Positions 27,254 to 37,873 of a stretch of DNA of 64,000 nucleotides are shown piece after piece. Origin of the DNA: CAKZLS01 sp963771545. GTDB lineage: Bacteria; Pseudomonadota; Alphaproteobacteria; Rhodospirillales; Defluviicoccaceae. Under the pieces are notes generated by a model. The model worked only from the letters and a program-made list of their open reading frames with translations, had not been told where the DNA came from and did no database searches. Within the stretch, counting starts at the first letter, position 1. Each line of letters begins with the position of its first letter. Position numbers and translations under genes: made by a program. The stretch covers positions 2,294,001 through 2,358,000 of the forward strand of contig CAVYTX010000002.1 in NCBI GenBank assembly GCA_963771545.1, given 5' to 3'.

Positions 27254-30064
27254 TTACTCGGGCGTCCCTGGTTCGCCGGTCTCGCTTGTCGTGCTTTCCG
27301 TGCTTTCCGACGGGCCTTCGCCGGGCTCCCCGTCCCCTTCCCCCGCATCGGGATCGGCGTCCGCGTCCTCCATATCGCGAATCCGCGTCACCGAAACCAC
27401 GCTCTCGCCATCGCCGGTGGCGAACAGCTTCACCCCACGGGTCTTGCGGCTCATGGTGCTGATCTCGTTGACGCCGCAGCGGATCAACTGACCGCCATTG
27501 GTGATCATCACGATCTGGTCGCCATCCATCAGCGGAAACGCCGCGACCGTTGTGCTTGTTCCGTGCGCGCGATTGAGATCCATGGCCGCCACGCCCTGCC
27601 CGCCGCGTCCGCTGATGCGGTATTCGTAGGACGATGTGCGCTTGCCGAAGCCGTCTTCGGACACCGTGAGCAAAAACTCCTCGTTCGCGGCCATCTCCTG
27701 GTACAAGGGTTGGTCAAGGCGGGCGGCGAGGGATTCGTCCCGGTCCTTGTCCTCCAGCCGCTCGCTGTAGTCGCTGCCCGCCAGCCGCCGCTTGGCATTG
27801 ACCGCCTGCTGGTATTCTTCCCTGCTCGGCGCATCCGCTTCAAAGTGCCGCAGCCCGCACATGTTGATGACTTCGTCGCTTTCGGCCAGCCGTATGCCGC
27901 GCACACCGGTCGAGGTCCGCCCGCTGAAAACCCGGACCTCCGCGACGGGAAAACGGATGCACTGGCCGCGCCGGGTGAACAGCAGAATGTCGTCGTCCTC
28001 CATGAACGTCCGCACCCGCACCAAGCGATCGCCCTCGTCCAGTTTCATGGCGATCTTTCCGCTGGCCATGACATTGGTGAAGTCGCTCAGCGCATTGCGG
28101 CGCACCTTCCCGGACGCCGTGGCGAACACCACGAAAGACGCTCCCCAGGTGTCCTCGTTCTCCGGAAGCGGCATGAGGGTGGTAATGGTCTCCCCGGGAT
28201 CCAGCGGCAGAAGATTGATCATGGCCTTGCCGCGCGCCTGTGGCGTTCCCAACGGAAGTTTATAGACCTTCAGTTTGTAGACGATGCCCGTCGAGGAAAA
28301 GAACAGCACCGGGGTATGGGTATTCACGACGAACACCTGGCTCACGAAATCCTCGTCGCGGGTCGACATGCCCGACCGGCCCTTGCCGCCGCGGCGCTGC
28401 GCCCGGTAGGTGCTGAGCGGCACCCGCTTCATGTAGCCGGTGTTGGTGACCGTCACCACCATGTCTTCGCGTTGGATGAGATCCTCGATGTCGGTTTCGG
28501 CCTCGTGCTCCACCAGCGCGGTCCGCCGGGGTGTCGCAAAGGCTTCCTTGGCCTCGATCAGCTCGCCCCTGAGGACGTTGAGTAGCCGGTCGCGAGATCC
28601 CAGGATTTCGAGGTATTCCTTGATTTCTTCACCGAGGGCCTTGAGGTCGGCGCCGATTTTTTCCCGCTCGAGCCCGGTCAGCCGGTGAAGCCGCAGGTCC
28701 AGGATCGCCCGCGCCTGGATGTCGCTCAGTTGATATTTCCCATCCTTTACGCCTTGCCTCGGATCCTCGATCAGGGCGATGAGCGGTTCCACGTCCAGCG
28801 CCGGCCACGCGCGCTCCATCAAGGCGGCCCGCGCGGCCGCCGGATCCGGAGACCGGCGGATCAGCGCGACCACCTCGTCGATATTCGCCACCGCCACGGC
28901 GAGCCCCGCGAGCACATGCGCCCGGTCGCGGGCCTTTCCCAGCAAGAAGATCGTCCGGCGGCGTATGACGTCCTCGCGGAACGCCAGGAACGCGACGATG
29001 ATGTCCTTCAGGTTCATCAATCGTGGCTGGCCACCATCGAGGGCGAGCATGTTGACGCCGAAGGTCGTTTGCAGCGGCGTGTACCGGTAAAGCTGATTGA
29101 GAACGATTTCCGCCTCGGCATCGCGCTTGATTTCCACGACCACGCGGACGCCATCGCGATCGGACTCGTCGCGCAGGTCGGAGATGCCCTCGATTCTCTT
29201 GTCGCGCACGGCGTCGGCGATGCTTTCGACCATACGCGCCTTGTTCACCTGATACGGGACCTCGTCGATGATGACGGCCATCCGGTCCTTGCGGATTTCC
29301 TCGATGCGCGCGCGGCCGCGCATGACCACCGATCCTCGGCCGGTATGAAAGGCGGACATGATTCCGTGGCGGCCGAGGATCAACGCGCCGGTGGGAAAAT
29401 CCGGCCCCTGAACGTGGTTCTCGATCAGTTCGGCGATGGTAATGTCCGGGGCGTCGATCACGGCGCAGCAAGCGTCGATCATCTCGCCGAGGTTATGAGG
29501 CGGTATATTGGTCGCCATGCCCACGGCGATGCCGCCGGCGCCGTTGACCAGAAGGTTGGGGTAGCGGGCCGGCAAAACCGAAGGCTCTTGGACCGATTCG
29601 TCGTAATTCGGCCGGAAGTCGACGGTGTCCTTGTCGATGTCGTCGATCAGAGCGTGCGCGGCGCGGGCCATGCGCGCCTCGGTATAGCGCATCGCCGCCG
29701 CCCGGTCGCCGTCCATGGACCCGAAGTTGCCCTGCCCGTCGATGAGCGGCAGACGCATGGCGAAGGACTGGGCCATGCGTACCAGCGCGTCGTAAATCGC
29801 CTGATCGCCGTGGGGGTGATACTTACCCATGACGTCGCCGACGATGCGCGCGGATTTACGGTACGGCTTGTCGTGCGTATACCCGCTTTCGTCCATGGAA
29901 TAGATGATCCGCCGCTGGACGGGTTTCAGACCGTCGCGGACGTCGGGCAGCGCCCGGCTGACGATCACGCTCATGGCGTAATCGAGGTACGAACGCCGCA
30001 TCTCTTCTTCGATGGCGACGGGGGCGATATCGGGATTCAAGGGCGCGGAGGGAGGTATATCCAA
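27254..30064 (-). CDS. gyrA: DNA gyrase subunit A
   Basis: The 936-aa subunit introduces negative supercoils with GyrB. The breakage-reunion domain has the catalytic Tyr in AAMRYTEARM. The quinolone-resistance region reads GKYHPHGDQAIYDALVRMAQ, so Gln stands at the position of E. coli Ser83 while Asp87 is kept. The C-terminal DNA-wrapping domain carries a GyrA box (QRRGGKG) and ends in an acidic, Glu/Asp/Ser-rich tail. Length and order are normal. It sits between the SH3 protein gene and coaD on the minus strand. Confidence 0.98.
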   Translation of the reverse strand: MDIPPSAPLNPDIAPVAIEEEMRRSYLDYAMSVIVSRALPDVRDGLKPVQRRIIYSMDESGYTHDKPYRKSARIVGDVMGKYHPHGDQAIYDALVRMAQSFAMRLPLIDGQGNFGSMDGDRAAAMRYTEARMARAAHALIDDIDKDTVDFRPNYDESVQEPSVLPARYPNLLVNGAGGIAVGMATNIPPHNLGEMIDACCAVIDAPDITIAELIENHVQGPDFPTGALILGRHGIMSAFHTGRGSVVMRGRARIEEIRKDRMAVIIDEVPYQVNKARMVESIADAVRDKRIEGISDLRDESDRDGVRVVVEIKRDAEAEIVLNQLYRYTPLQTTFGVNMLALDGGQPRLMNLKDIIVAFLAFREDVIRRRTIFLLGKARDRAHVLAGLAVAVANIDEVVALIRRSPDPAAARAALMERAWPALDVEPLIALIEDPRQGVKDGKYQLSDIQARAILDLRLHRLTGLEREKIGADLKALGEEIKEYLEILGSRDRLLNVLRGELIEAKEAFATPRRTALVEHEAETDIEDLIQREDMVVTVTNTGYMKRVPLSTYRAQRRGGKGRSGMSTRDEDFVSQVFVVNTHTPVLFFSSTGIVYKLKVYKLPLGTPQARGKAMINLLPLDPGETITTLMPLPENEDTWGASFVVFATASGKVRRNALSDFTNVMASGKIAMKLDEGDRLVRVRTFMEDDDILLFTRRGQCIRFPVAEVRVFSGRTSTGVRGIRLAESDEVINMCGLRHFEADAPSREEYQQAVNAKRRLAGSDYSERLEDKDRDESLAARLDQPLYQEMAANEEFLLTVSEDGFGKRTSSYEYRISGRGGQGVAAMDLNRAHGTSTTVAAFPLMDGDQIVMITNGGQLIRCGVNEISTMSRKTRGVKLFATGDGESVVSVTRIRDMEDADADPDAGEGDGEPGEGPSESTESTTSETGEPGTPE

Positions 30065-30176
30065 CGAGCTTTTCTCAGGACTGAATGGATGGCGCGTGAA
30101 CGACGGCGGAACCTACCATGGTGTTGCACCGCACACAACAAACGCCGCAGGTGCCCAGCGTTCAGGTCAGGAATAC

Positions 30177-30869
30177 TTAGCCTCGATCGTCAACGGGAAT
30201 TCCCGGCTCCACGTTCAACCACCATACCCAGCCTTCCCGACCCTCGGACGAAACGCGGTAGTAGCCGAACACCGGCCTTTCTTCGAGCACCTGAACGTGC
30301 GTCCCCGGGCTCAACCTGGCGACAATGGCCGCGTTCACATCGGGATTTTCCCGCAAATTGCTGCTCCGGGTAATCAACCCGATTTCGAACCAGGCGAGTT
30401 GCCCATGGCGCGGCGCCGTCCGTGCCGGCGGGGAGGCTTCTTCCACCGACGGTTCAACGACACCGGAAGATCGATCGGGTCGTTCCTCTGGACTCGCATC
30501 CGCGCCTTGCGATGACGCGTCGAGGTTCTCAACATCGCCATCCGGAGCGCTCGACGCACGATCCGAAGGGACGGATTCGGCCGCGTCGATCTCCCCGGCG
30601 GCCATCGTCAGAGCGTCCAGTTCATCCGGGGGTCCGTCGCCGGAGTCATGGGGCGGCGCCGATGCGTGTTCCTGGGTCGGTTCCGGGGTCGGGTCCAAGG
30701 TCGGTTCCGGGGTGTCGCGGAGCGCTACCGCTTCCGTCGCGACATCGGGAAGCGCGACAACCACGGCCTCGGGGCCGTGGCCTCGATCCGCGAACCAGAC
30801 AAAGAGAACCACAGCCGTCAACAAAACGGCCAAGGCCCCACCGATAGCTGGAACGGTCCTTGTTAACAT
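30177..30869 (-). CDS. Membrane-anchored bacterial SH3 domain protein
   Basis: The 230-aa protein has an N-terminal anchor (GGALAVLLTAVVLFVWFA), a linker of about 120 residues rich in Pro, Glu, Asp and Ser (including TLDPTPEPTQE), and a C-terminal SH3b-like domain. The latter reads SNLRENPDVNAAIVARLSPG, then HVQVLEERPVFGYYRV and a closing GWVWWLNVEPG. SH3b domains bind cell-wall or other envelope ligands; the target is unknown. It lies between ssb and gyrA on the same strand. The disordered linker would place the SH3 domain away from the inner membrane. Confidence 0.8.
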   Translation of the reverse strand: MLTRTVPAIGGALAVLLTAVVLFVWFADRGHGPEAVVVALPDVATEAVALRDTPEPTLDPTPEPTQEHASAPPHDSGDGPPDELDALTMAAGEIDAAESVPSDRASSAPDGDVENLDASSQGADASPEERPDRSSGVVEPSVEEASPPARTAPRHGQLAWFEIGLITRSSNLRENPDVNAAIVARLSPGTHVQVLEERPVFGYYRVSSEGREGWVWWLNVEPGIPVDDRG

Positions 30870-30935
30870 CCCAATGCCCCGCCGGGACGGCTTTCGCGTG
30901 CCCCGAGGATGACCGGCGCCGATCTGAAACCGCCG

Positions 30936-31418
30936 CTAAAAGGGTATGTCGTCGTCGAGCTCCGGACCGGGAGCGGCGCCCGAAGACCGGCCGGATGATT
31001 CGCCGCCGCCATACGACGGCTCGCCGCCGTAGGACGGTTCGCGGCCCCCATACGATCCGCCTTCGCCTTTGGCGTCGAGCATGGTCAACTCGCCGCGGAA
31101 CCGTTGCAGCACGACCTCCGTGGTATACTTCTCCACCCCGTCATTGCCGGTCCATTTGCGGGTCTGCAGGGCGCCCTCGAGGTATACCTTCGAACCCTTG
31201 CGCAGGAAACGTTCGGCCACGTCTGCAAGGCGCTCGTTGAAGATCACCACCCGGTGCCATTCGGTTTTTTCGCGCGGCTCGCCACTTTGACGATCTTTCC
31301 ACCGCTCCGAAGTGGCCACGGACAAATGGACGACCTTGGTCCCGTCCTGGAGGTTTCGAATCTCGGGATCGCGCCCCAGGTTTCCAACAAGGATAACTTT
31401 ATTGACAGATCCCGACAT
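30936..31418 (-). CDS. ssb: Single-stranded DNA-binding protein
   Basis: The 160-aa protein has an OB fold from residue 4 (VNKVILVGNLGRDPEIR), with the conserved TEWHRVVIFNERLADVAERF and GSKVYLEGALQTRKW segments. A Gly/Ser/Tyr-rich disordered linker of about 35 residues follows. The acidic tip DDDIPF recruits repair and replication partners. It is divergent from uvrA with about 260 bases between them, the classical uvrA-ssb arrangement. Confidence 0.98.
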   Translation of the reverse strand: MSGSVNKVILVGNLGRDPEIRNLQDGTKVVHLSVATSERWKDRQSGEPREKTEWHRVVIFNERLADVAERFLRKGSKVYLEGALQTRKWTGNDGVEKYTTEVVLQRFRGELTMLDAKGEGGSYGGREPSYGGEPSYGGGESSGRSSGAAPGPELDDDIPF

Positions 31419-31681
31419 ATCCCTCCTCGCCGCTGGTTATGATTTTGAGGCCGACCGTATCGATCGTCCCCGGACTCTACACGCAAATTCCGTGACGGCG
31501 CCACGCCTTTTCACGCGCCGGGTGGCCCAATCCAACGGGAAGACGGGGACGGCACCCGTCTCTGGGACTCTCTCCCAGACATTCGGGTACTTTACCGCCG
31601 TTGGCTTGCCTTGTATTCCGAACCTATATTCGAGGCTGTGATAGATCTCTTGCGGGATCGCATGCCGCTCCGGGAGAACCC

Positions 31682-34528
31682 ATGGACAAAATCGCCATTC
31701 GTGGCGCGCGCGAGCACAATCTGCGCAATATCGACGTCGAGATTCCCCGGAACAGCCTGACGGTGATCACCGGCCTGTCGGGCTCGGGCAAATCGTCCCT
31801 CGCCTTCGACACTATTTACGCGGAAGGCCAGCGGCGGTATGTGGAATCGCTCTCCGCGTACGCGCGCCAGTTCCTGGAACTGATGCAGAAACCGGACGTG
31901 GACTCCATCGAGGGTCTGTCCCCGGCAATTTCCATCGAGCAGAAGACCACGTCGCGCAACCCGCGCTCCACCGTTGGCACGGTGACCGAGATCTACGATT
32001 ACATGCGGCTCCTTTGGGCCCGCGCCGGCGTTCCGCACTCGCCCGCCACCGGCCTGCCCATCGAAAGCCAGACGGTGAGCCAGATGGTGGACCGCGTCAT
32101 GGATATGGCGGAGGGAACGCGGCTGCTGGTGCTGGCGCCGATCGTCCGCGGCCGCAAGGGCGAATACCGCAAGGAACTTCTCGACCTGCGCAAGCGCGGC
32201 TTCCAGCGGGTCAAGATCGACGGCGCCATTTACGACATCGAGGAGGCGCCGGAGCTCAACAAGAAGCTCAAACACGACATCGAAGTGGTGGTCGACCGCG
32301 TCATCATTCGCGACGGTATCGCCGGCCGGCTCGCCGACAGCCTGGAGGCCTCGCTGGCTCTCGCCGACGGGCTGGCGTTCACCGAGGACGCGGACACCGG
32401 CGATCGAACGACGTTTTCCGCCAAATTCGCCTGCCCGGTTTCGGGATTCACCATCGATGAAATCGAACCTCGGCTGTTTTCGTTCAACAACCCGTTCGGG
32501 GCCTGCCCGTCGTGCGACGGGCTCGGCACGGAAATGTTCTTCGACCCCGAGCTGGTCATCCCCGACGACCGGCTGTCGCTGGCGGAGGGCGCGATCGCGC
32601 CGTGGGCCAACTCATCGTCGAAATACTACCGCCAGACCCTGGACAGCCTCGCCGCCCATTTCGGTTTCGACCTTGCGACCGCCTACGGCAAGCTGACGCC
32701 CGATGTGCGGCAGCTCATTCTCTTCGGATCGAACGGCGAGCCGCTGACCATGCGCTACAACGATGGCGTCCGGGCGTACGAGATCCGCAAACCGTTCGAA
32801 GGCGTGGTTCCCAACATGGAACGACGGTGGAAGGAGACGGACTCGGCGTGGGTTCGCGACGAGCTTTCCCGCTATCAGACCGTCACCCGATGCGACACAT
32901 GCGGCGGCAAGCGCCTGAAACCCGAGGCCTTGGCGGTCAAGCTCGCGGGCTGTGACATCAGCGAAACGGCCGAAATGTCCATTGACGCCGCCGCCGACTG
33001 GTTCTCGGGCCTCGAGCAAACCCTCACACCGCAAAGGCGCGAGATCGCGCGGCGTATTCTGAGGGAAATCAACGAACGGTTGGGGTTTCTCAAGAATGTG
33101 GGTCTTGGCTATCTGACGCTGTCGCGCACGTCCGGCACCTTGTCGGGCGGCGAGAGCCAGCGAATCAGGCTGGCGTCGCAGATCGGCTCCGGCCTCACGG
33201 GCGTGCTTTACGTGCTCGACGAGCCTTCCATCGGCCTGCATCAGCGCGACAACGACCGCCTGCTCACCGCGCTCCGGCGTCTCCGGGACCTGGGAAACAC
33301 CGTCATCGTCGTCGAGCACGACGAAGAAGCGATCCGCACCGCCGACTATTTGGTGGACATGGGACCCGGCGCCGGCGTCCACGGCGGCGCCGTCGTGGCG
33401 CGCGGGTTGCCCGAGGAGGTGATGGCCAACGCCGATAGCCTGACCGGCCAATACCTGACCGGCGCCCGGGAAGTCCCCACCCCCGCCCGCCGCCGGCCGG
33501 TGAAGAAAGGCCGTTATTTGAAGGTGGTGGGCGCCCGCGCTAACAACCTTCGGGACCTCACCGTGGAGTTCCCCCTCGGCACCTTCACGTGTGTCACGGG
33601 CGTGTCGGGCGGCGGCAAATCCACCCTGGTGGTGGACACGCTGTATCAAGCGCTCGCCCGCCGCCTGCACGGCGCCCGGCTTCACGCCGGGGCGCACGAC
33701 CGTATCGAGGGCATCGAGCGCATCGACAAGGTGGTCGATATCGATCAGAGCCCCATCGGCCGGACGCCGCGTTCCAATCCCGCCACCTATACCGGCGCCT
33801 TTACTCCCATCCGCGACTGGTTCGCCAACCTGCCGGACGCGAAGACGCGGGGCTACAAGCCCGGGCGGTTCTCCTTCAACGTCAAGGGCGGACGATGCGA
33901 GGCCTGTCAGGGCGACGGCGTCATCAAGATCGAGATGCACTTTCTTCCCGACGTGTATGTGCAATGCGATGTTTGCCACGGCAAACGATACAATCGGGAA
34001 ACTCTTGAAATTCATTTTCGGAACAAATCGATAGCCGACGTTCTTGATATGACAGTCGAGGAAGGAGCGCACTTCTTCAAGGCCGTCCCGGCGATCCGCG
34101 ACAAACTGGCCACCCTGGAACGCGTGGGTCTTGGATATATCCATTTGGGCCAGCAGGCGACGACCCTTTCGGGCGGCGAAGCCCAGCGGGTCAAGCTCGC
34201 CAAGGAACTGTCGCGGCGCGCCACCGGCAAGACCTTCTACATCCTCGACGAGCCCACCACCGGTCTCCATTTCGACGATGTGCGCAAGCTGCTGGATGTG
34301 CTCCACGCCCTGGTGGAGCACGGCAACACCGTGGTGGTCATCGAACACAATCTCGAGGTAATCAAGACCGCCGACTGGATCATCGATCTGGGCCCCGAGG
34401 GCGGTTTCAAGGGGGGACGGATCGTGGCGTCGGGCACACCGGAAGACGTGGCCGCCACGCCCGAGAGCTTCACCGGCCAGTACCTGGCGCCCTACCTCGC
34501 CAAGGACCGCGAACGCAAGACGGCGTAG
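31682..34528 (+). CDS. uvrA: Excinuclease ABC subunit A
   Basis: The 948-aa damage-recognition ATPase of nucleotide excision repair contains two ABC modules: Walker [14 protein letters not shown] and [11 protein letters not shown], signatures [14 protein letters not shown] and [15 protein letters not shown]. It has zinc-finger cysteines in CPSCDGLG and in CEACQGDG with CDVCHGKR. The ATG at 31682 ([17 protein letters not shown]) is the conserved family start, preceded by GGGAGAA; the frame is open upstream to 31601 without support. It is divergent from ssb, with any SOS control site expected in the gap; no clear LexA box was identified. Confidence 0.98.
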   Translation: MDKIAIRGAREHNLRNIDVEIPRNSLTVITGLSGSGKSSLAFDTIYAEGQRRYVESLSAYARQFLELMQKPDVDSIEGLSPAISIEQKTTSRNPRSTVGTVTEIYDYMRLLWARAGVPHSPATGLPIESQTVSQMVDRVMDMAEGTRLLVLAPIVRGRKGEYRKELLDLRKRGFQRVKIDGAIYDIEEAPELNKKLKHDIEVVVDRVIIRDGIAGRLADSLEASLALADGLAFTEDADTGDRTTFSAKFACPVSGFTIDEIEPRLFSFNNPFGACPSCDGLGTEMFFDPELVIPDDRLSLAEGAIAPWANSSSKYYRQTLDSLAAHFGFDLATAYGKLTPDVRQLILFGSNGEPLTMRYNDGVRAYEIRKPFEGVVPNMERRWKETDSAWVRDELSRYQTVTRCDTCGGKRLKPEALAVKLAGCDISETAEMSIDAAADWFSGLEQTLTPQRREIARRILREINERLGFLKNVGLGYLTLSRTSGTLSGGESQRIRLASQIGSGLTGVLYVLDEPSIGLHQRDNDRLLTALRRLRDLGNTVIVVEHDEEAIRTADYLVDMGPGAGVHGGAVVARGLPEEVMANADSLTGQYLTGAREVPTPARRRPVKKGRYLKVVGARANNLRDLTVEFPLGTFTCVTGVSGGGKSTLVVDTLYQALARRLHGARLHAGAHDRIEGIERIDKVVDIDQSPIGRTPRSNPATYTGAFTPIRDWFANLPDAKTRGYKPGRFSFNVKGGRCEACQGDGVIKIEMHFLPDVYVQCDVCHGKRYNRETLEIHFRNKSIADVLDMTVEEGAHFFKAVPAIRDKLATLERVGLGYIHLGQQATTLSGGEAQRVKLAKELSRRATGKTFYILDEPTTGLHFDDVRKLLDVLHALVEHGNTVVVIEHNLEVIKTADWIIDLGPEGGFKGGRIVASGTPEDVAATPESFTGQYLAPYLAKDRERKTA

Positions 34529-34609
34529 GATTCATTCCCGTTCCAGGGAGTAGCCGGGCCCGGCTTCGATGTTGCGGCTGGCTGCCCAAATGCCTAACTG
34601 TGGAATACC

Positions 34610-35962
34610 ATGAACTTCCCCTCCCCCGCGCCCGTTCACGTGATCGGCGGCGGCCTCGCCGGCAGCGAGGCGGCTTGGCAGCTCGCGCGCGCCGGGATCC
34701 CGGTGATCCTGCACGAAATGCGTCCCGAAAGAAACACGGCCGTCCACAAAACGGCGGGGCTGGCCGAGCTGGTATGCTCCAACTCCTTCCGCTCCGACGA
34801 CGCCGAAACCAGCGCCATCGGGCTGCTGCACGAGGAAATGCGCCGGAGCGATTCGCTGATTCTGCGCGCGGCCGACGCCAACCGGGTCCCGGCCGGGGGC
34901 GCGCTGGCGGTGGACCGGGATGGGTTCAGCGCGGCCGTCGAGCAAGCCCTCCTAAACGAACCGCGGGTTGACATCCGGCGCCAGGAAATCGCCGGATTGC
35001 CGCCGCCCGAATGGGACAGCGTCATCATCGCCACGGGCCCCCTCACATCCGCGGCGCTCGCCGAAAGCCTGCGCGGCGTGACGGGCGAGGACGCGTTGGC
35101 GTTTTTCGACGCCATCGCCCCCATCGTCTACCGCGACAGCATCGATTTTTCGAAAGCCTGGTTTCAATCGCGCTACGACAAGGGGAGCGGCCGCGACTAC
35201 GTCAACTGCCCGCTGACCCGCGACGAGTACGACGGCTTTATCGACGGCCTGCTGGCCGGAGACAAGATCGCCTTCCGCGACTGGGAACGCGATACGCCCT
35301 ATTTCGAGGGTTGTCTTCCCGTCGAGGTCATGGCGGAACGGGGCCGGCAAACCTTGGCGTTCGGTCCCATGAAGCCGGTGGGATTGACCAATCCCCGCCA
35401 TCCGCTCCGCAAGCCGTTCGCCGTGGTTCAGTTGCGTCAGGATAATGCACTTGGATCGCTCTACAACATGGTCGGGTTTCAAACGAAGTTGACCCATGGC
35501 GAACAGGCGCGCCTGTTCCGCACCATACCCGGTTTGGAACAGGCCGAGTTCGCCCGTCTGGGCGGCCTCCACCGCAACACCTTCATCAACAGCCCGAAAA
35601 TGCTGGATGCGACACTTCGTTTGAGGGCGAGACCCGGGCTGCGGCTGGCGGGGCAGATCACCGGGTGCGAAGGCTACGTGGAAAGCGCGGCGATCGGACT
35701 TTTGGCCGGACGATTCGCCGCGGCCGAGCGTTTCGGCGAATCACCGGTCGCCCCTCCGGCGACGACGGCCATGGGCGCCCTTCTGGGTCACATTACCGGC
35801 GGGGCGTCGGCGGACATATTCCAACCGATGAACGTCAACTTCGGGTTGTTTCCGCCCCTTGCGGAATCCGGCGTCAACGGCCCCCCTCGCCGAAAAGCGG
35901 CGAGAAAAGCGGCGCTGGCGTCTCGTGCCCTCACCGACCTCGAGGTTTGGAGTTCAAGTTAG
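34610..35962 (+). CDS. trmFO: Methylenetetrahydrofolate--tRNA-(uracil-5-)-methyltransferase TrmFO
   Basis: The 450-aa flavoprotein methylates U54 of tRNA using methylene-THF and FADH2. The N-terminal dinucleotide fold reads [17 protein letters not shown]. The conserved CSNSFRSDD carries a catalytic-region Cys, and [14 protein letters not shown] the second. [10 protein letters not shown] and the [10 protein letters not shown] end match the family. It starts 81 bases after uvrA on the same strand. A perfect 12-base-pair stem-loop follows its stop. Confidence 0.95.
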   Translation: MNFPSPAPVHVIGGGLAGSEAAWQLARAGIPVILHEMRPERNTAVHKTAGLAELVCSNSFRSDDAETSAIGLLHEEMRRSDSLILRAADANRVPAGGALAVDRDGFSAAVEQALLNEPRVDIRRQEIAGLPPPEWDSVIIATGPLTSAALAESLRGVTGEDALAFFDAIAPIVYRDSIDFSKAWFQSRYDKGSGRDYVNCPLTRDEYDGFIDGLLAGDKIAFRDWERDTPYFEGCLPVEVMAERGRQTLAFGPMKPVGLTNPRHPLRKPFAVVQLRQDNALGSLYNMVGFQTKLTHGEQARLFRTIPGLEQAEFARLGGLHRNTFINSPKMLDATLRLRARPGLRLAGQITGCEGYVESAAIGLLAGRFAAAERFGESPVAPPATTAMGALLGHITGGASADIFQPMNVNFGLFPPLAESGVNGPPRRKAARKAALASRALTDLEVWSSS

Positions 35963-35974
35963 CTGACCATCGAG

Positions 35975-36004
35975 CGGACATCTTCCTCTATCGGAAGATG
36001 TCCG
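35975..36004. terminator. 12-bp perfect stem-loop between convergent genes
   Basis: CGGACATCTTCC and GGAAGATGTCCG pair perfectly around a six-base loop between the convergent trmFO stop (35962) and the end of the next minus-strand gene (36017). No T run follows on either strand, so it may be a factor-assisted bidirectional terminator or a 3'-end protector. Confidence 0.6.
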
Positions 36005-36016
36005 GGCCCGCGGAAG

Positions 36017-36505
36017 TCAGTTGCAAGGCTGAAAACCATGTTTGGATCGGATCCACGGTTTATCGGTAAGCTCGATAATGCTTCTCCTCGGCATTGCCGC
36101 GGCTTCGTCGAACAACTGAGCGGCAAGGATACAGTAGCCTTGGCGCGCGGAATTGCTGCGCTGAGATGAGTCGTTCGCGAGCTTGGTGACGAACTTGTTG
36201 AGCTTGTTCTTGCCACCGCCGCCGTACGCGCGTTGAAACAATGCGCGAATCGTTTTTCCGTAGTTTACCAGATCGCCCTTATACGACGAGACAAACGCGT
36301 TGTAGCGCTCGTTTTGGCCGCAGGTCAGCGCCCCGACCATCAATTCGGTCTGCAGGACCCGCGCCTCGAGCGCGGCCAATTCCTGGGATTGTGCGCAAAC
36401 ACTGCCTCTGGCCAGGGCCATGCCCGGGGCCACCGTCGCGGCCATCACGAGAACCAAGCCAGCAATCACCATGCGCCGCCATGCTTCCTTTTGCCCCATA
36501 TTCAT
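36017..36505 (-). CDS. Secreted protein of unknown function
   Basis: The protein is 162 aa from the ATG at 36505, chosen because AAGGAG lies a few bases upstream; an earlier in-frame start at 36535 is possible. A Sec signal peptide (MVIAGLVLVMAATVAPGMALA) is followed by a mature part of about 130 residues. This has cysteines in SVCAQSQ, LTCGQNE and QGYCILA, and is otherwise helical and charged. No known family is recognised. It lies between trmFO and the aldo/keto reductase and appears monocistronic. Confidence 0.75.
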   Translation of the reverse strand: MNMGQKEAWRRMVIAGLVLVMAATVAPGMALARGSVCAQSQELAALEARVLQTELMVGALTCGQNERYNAFVSSYKGDLVNYGKTIRALFQRAYGGGGKNKLNKFVTKLANDSSQRSNSARQGYCILAAQLFDEAAAMPRRSIIELTDKPWIRSKHGFQPCN

Positions 36506-36609
36506 GTGCTCCTTCGACTGTCGTTGCTGTTGCACTCATGCCATTTCGTCGCGAATGACGCAACCAAAGATCCTTCGCTCCGACGATCTTCGCCCGATCG
36601 GGCTTGCTT

Positions 36610-37641
36610 TTAGCCGGGCGCCGCCGCGACCCGCGGATTCCGTCCCGTGATCGGATAGCGGGGATCCGAATAGCCGGGCGTCGACGGATGACCCGCGGCA
36701 ACCAAGCCATCGACCAGCGCCTCGTCCTCGGCCGAGAACCCATGATCGAGCGCGCTCACGTAGTCCAACCATTGCCCAAAAGTGCGCGGACCCGCAATGA
36801 CCGCCGTCACAGTGGCATTGTTGAGCACCCAGTTCATGGCGAATTGGCCCGCGGACATCCCCCGCTTGAGCGCGTGCGCCTTGATCGTCTGAGCCATGAC
36901 CAGGGATTCGCGCCGAAACTCGGTTTCCATCATCCGCGTGTCCCGGCGGCCGGCCCGCGTTCCCTCGATCGGCTCCTCGTCCAGCCCGTACTTTCCGGTC
37001 AGGACGCCCCGGGCCAGCGGACTGTATGGAACGACTCCCAACCCATAATATTCGCAAGCCGGGAGAATTTCAACCTCGGGAACCCGATTCATCGCGTTGT
37101 AATACGGTTGCACCACCACCGGCGGCGGCGCTCCCAACTTCCCGGCGACCCGAATCGCCTCGGCGATTCGCCATCCCCGGAAATTGCTCAGCCCCCAATG
37201 CCGCGCCTTGCCCGCGCGTATGAGGTCGTGCAGCGCGCCGATGGTTTCCTCCAGCGGCGTATCCGAATCGTCGCGGTGCAGGTAGTAGATGTCCACATAG
37301 TCGGCGCCCAGCCGCGACAGGCTGGATTCGAGCGCCCGAACGATCCACTTGCGGCCCAACCCACTCCTAATGGGATCGTCGCCGCGAATGTTCATGGAGT
37401 TTCCGACCTTGGTCGCGAGCACCCACCGATCGCGATCGGATCGAATCAACCCGCCGACGATCCGTTCCGAGAGACCCTTGGCGTAAACGTCCGCCGTATC
37501 GATGAAATTCACGCCGGCATCGCGCGCGGCGCCGACAATTCGCGCGGCCTCGCCGGCATACGTCCGATCGCCGAACATCATCGTGCCCAAACAAATGGGC
37601 GAGACGCTGAGCCCGCTTCGTCCCAATCTCCGATAGTCCAT
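36610..37641 (-). CDS. Aldo/keto reductase
   Basis: The 343-aa NADPH-dependent oxidoreductase of the AKR superfamily (YghZ/Tas-like group) starts at 37641 with MDYRRLGRSGLSVSPICLG; the frame is open upstream but without family similarity. Catalytic tetrad residues appear in FIDTADVYAKG (Asp, Tyr), in VLATKVGN (Lys) and in YYLHRDDSDT (His). The cofactor-binding end includes NNATVTAVIAGPRT. Physiological substrate unknown. It is divergent from the ankyrin-type protein gene. Confidence 0.93.
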   Translation of the reverse strand: MDYRRLGRSGLSVSPICLGTMMFGDRTYAGEAARIVGAARDAGVNFIDTADVYAKGLSERIVGGLIRSDRDRWVLATKVGNSMNIRGDDPIRSGLGRKWIVRALESSLSRLGADYVDIYYLHRDDSDTPLEETIGALHDLIRAGKARHWGLSNFRGWRIAEAIRVAGKLGAPPPVVVQPYYNAMNRVPEVEILPACEYYGLGVVPYSPLARGVLTGKYGLDEEPIEGTRAGRRDTRMMETEFRRESLVMAQTIKAHALKRGMSAGQFAMNWVLNNATVTAVIAGPRTFGQWLDYVSALDHGFSAEDEALVDGLVAAGHPSTPGYSDPRYPITGRNPRVAAAPG

Positions 37642-37873
37642 GGCGCGCCATCCACTTTCTCTGCTCGACGCCGGCGAATACCGACGATTGTTTATAACGG
37701 TCATTGGTGTACGTTCTCTAAATACCGTCCCCTCCACAATGCGGCTACGGCAAATTGCGCCCGAGGACAGGACGGCATTTCGGGGGGCGGAACACGGTGC
37801 GCCCGTCACAAACGTTGCTCCCGGCTCGGTTTCCGGGCATTATTGCGGCGCAACAACGATTGCGAAGAGTGGA

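Noticed and set aside
28685..30373. 562-codon plus-strand frame opposite gyrA
   Set aside because: Antisense shadow of a universally conserved gene.
37642..37873. Longer N-terminus of the ankyrin-type protein starting at 37640
   Set aside because: The added residues show no family similarity and would bury the signal peptide; the ATG at 37874 directly precedes it.
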